The position numbers and the translations under genes were made by a program. A DNA stretch of 14,637 nt. It comes from an uncultured Christensenellaceae bacterium (GTDB lineage: Bacteria > Bacillota > Clostridia > Christensenellales > CAG-138). Of the stretch, positions 14,531-14,637 are shown piece after piece. The notes under the pieces are model-generated. The model saw only the letters and a list, made by a program, of their open reading frames with translations, ran no database searches and was not told the DNA's origin. Every line of letters begins with the position of its first letter. Position 1 is the first letter of the stretch. The stretch lies in assembly GCA_902475645.1 (NCBI GenBank), contig CABSAH010000026.1, positions 1 to 14,637 on the forward strand, written 5' to 3'.

Positions 14531-14615
14531 CGGCGTGCGGCGCCCCTTTCCGCGCATACCGTTTCATTTTATTATAAACCGCTAAAAAATCGTGTAAATA
14601 AGGCGCATTTCACGG

Positions 14616-14621
14616 TTGACA
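14616..14621 (+). promoter_or_regulatory. -35 box of a promoter cut by the window end
   Basis: A perfect TTGACA at 14616-14621 is followed by 16 bases to the edge of the window. With a 17-base spacer the -10 would start just outside, so a plus-strand gene probably begins beyond the end. Confidence 0.45.
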
Positions 14622-14637
14622 AAACCCTTGGCTTAAA

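Noticed and set aside
13929..14585. Several overlapping open frames in both strands of the right repeat block
   Set aside because: Their translations repeat the same Pro/Arg-rich or Ser/Arg-rich phrases in step with the 91-bp repeat and they have no ribosome binding sites, so they are non-coding.

Overview
The window looks like chromosomal DNA from a moderately GC-rich Clostridia-type Firmicute, probably an uncultured gut lineage. This is inferred from ylmH, a PhnD-C-E-E transporter with two separate permeases, a single-chain ThrE exporter, AGGAGG-type ribosome binding sites and gut-Clostridia-style palindromic intergenic repeats. Isoleucine is very often ATA although most other codons end in G or C. 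No phage, plasmid, insertion-sequence, CRISPR or RNA gene was seen.

Layout. (1) 1-360 is a non-coding block of hairpin repeats. (2) 398-3132 (+) is a two-gene tRNA-maturation operon, cca and mnmE, with a 4-base start/stop overlap. (3) 3144-6542 (-) holds a ThrE-type threonine/serine exporter and a U32-family (RlhA/TrhP-like) protein, each with its own promoter. (4) 6627-13071 (+) is the accessory heart of the window: a PhnD-type lipoprotein, PhnC ATPase, two PhnE permeases, a 5'-nucleotidase/cyclic-phosphodiesterase without a signal peptide, and a P-loop protein I do not recognise. (5) 13100-13852 (-) is ylmH, ending on a strong terminator and starting at a near-consensus promoter that predicts a leaderless mRNA. 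(6) 13976-14530 is a second, denser block of the repeats seen at the left end; the window closes on a perfect -35 box of a promoter whose -10 lies outside.

How the genes may work together. The six-gene run in (4) reads as one uptake and processing unit: the lipoprotein captures a phosphorus compound, PhnC/E1/E2 import it, the cytoplasmic metallophosphoesterase removes phosphate, and the P-loop protein may act on a product. No C-P lyase, phosphonatase or aminoethylphosphonate transaminase gene is present, so an organophosphate or nucleotide-like substrate is as plausible as a phosphonate. A terminator-like hairpin after phnD and the distinct codon choice of phnD suggest that the binding protein is made in excess of the membrane parts.

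The best candidates for something new are that six-gene unit with its unrecognised P-loop protein, and the flanking repeats, in which a fixed sequence frame carries a hairpin whose arms differ between copies yet usually remain self-complementary.
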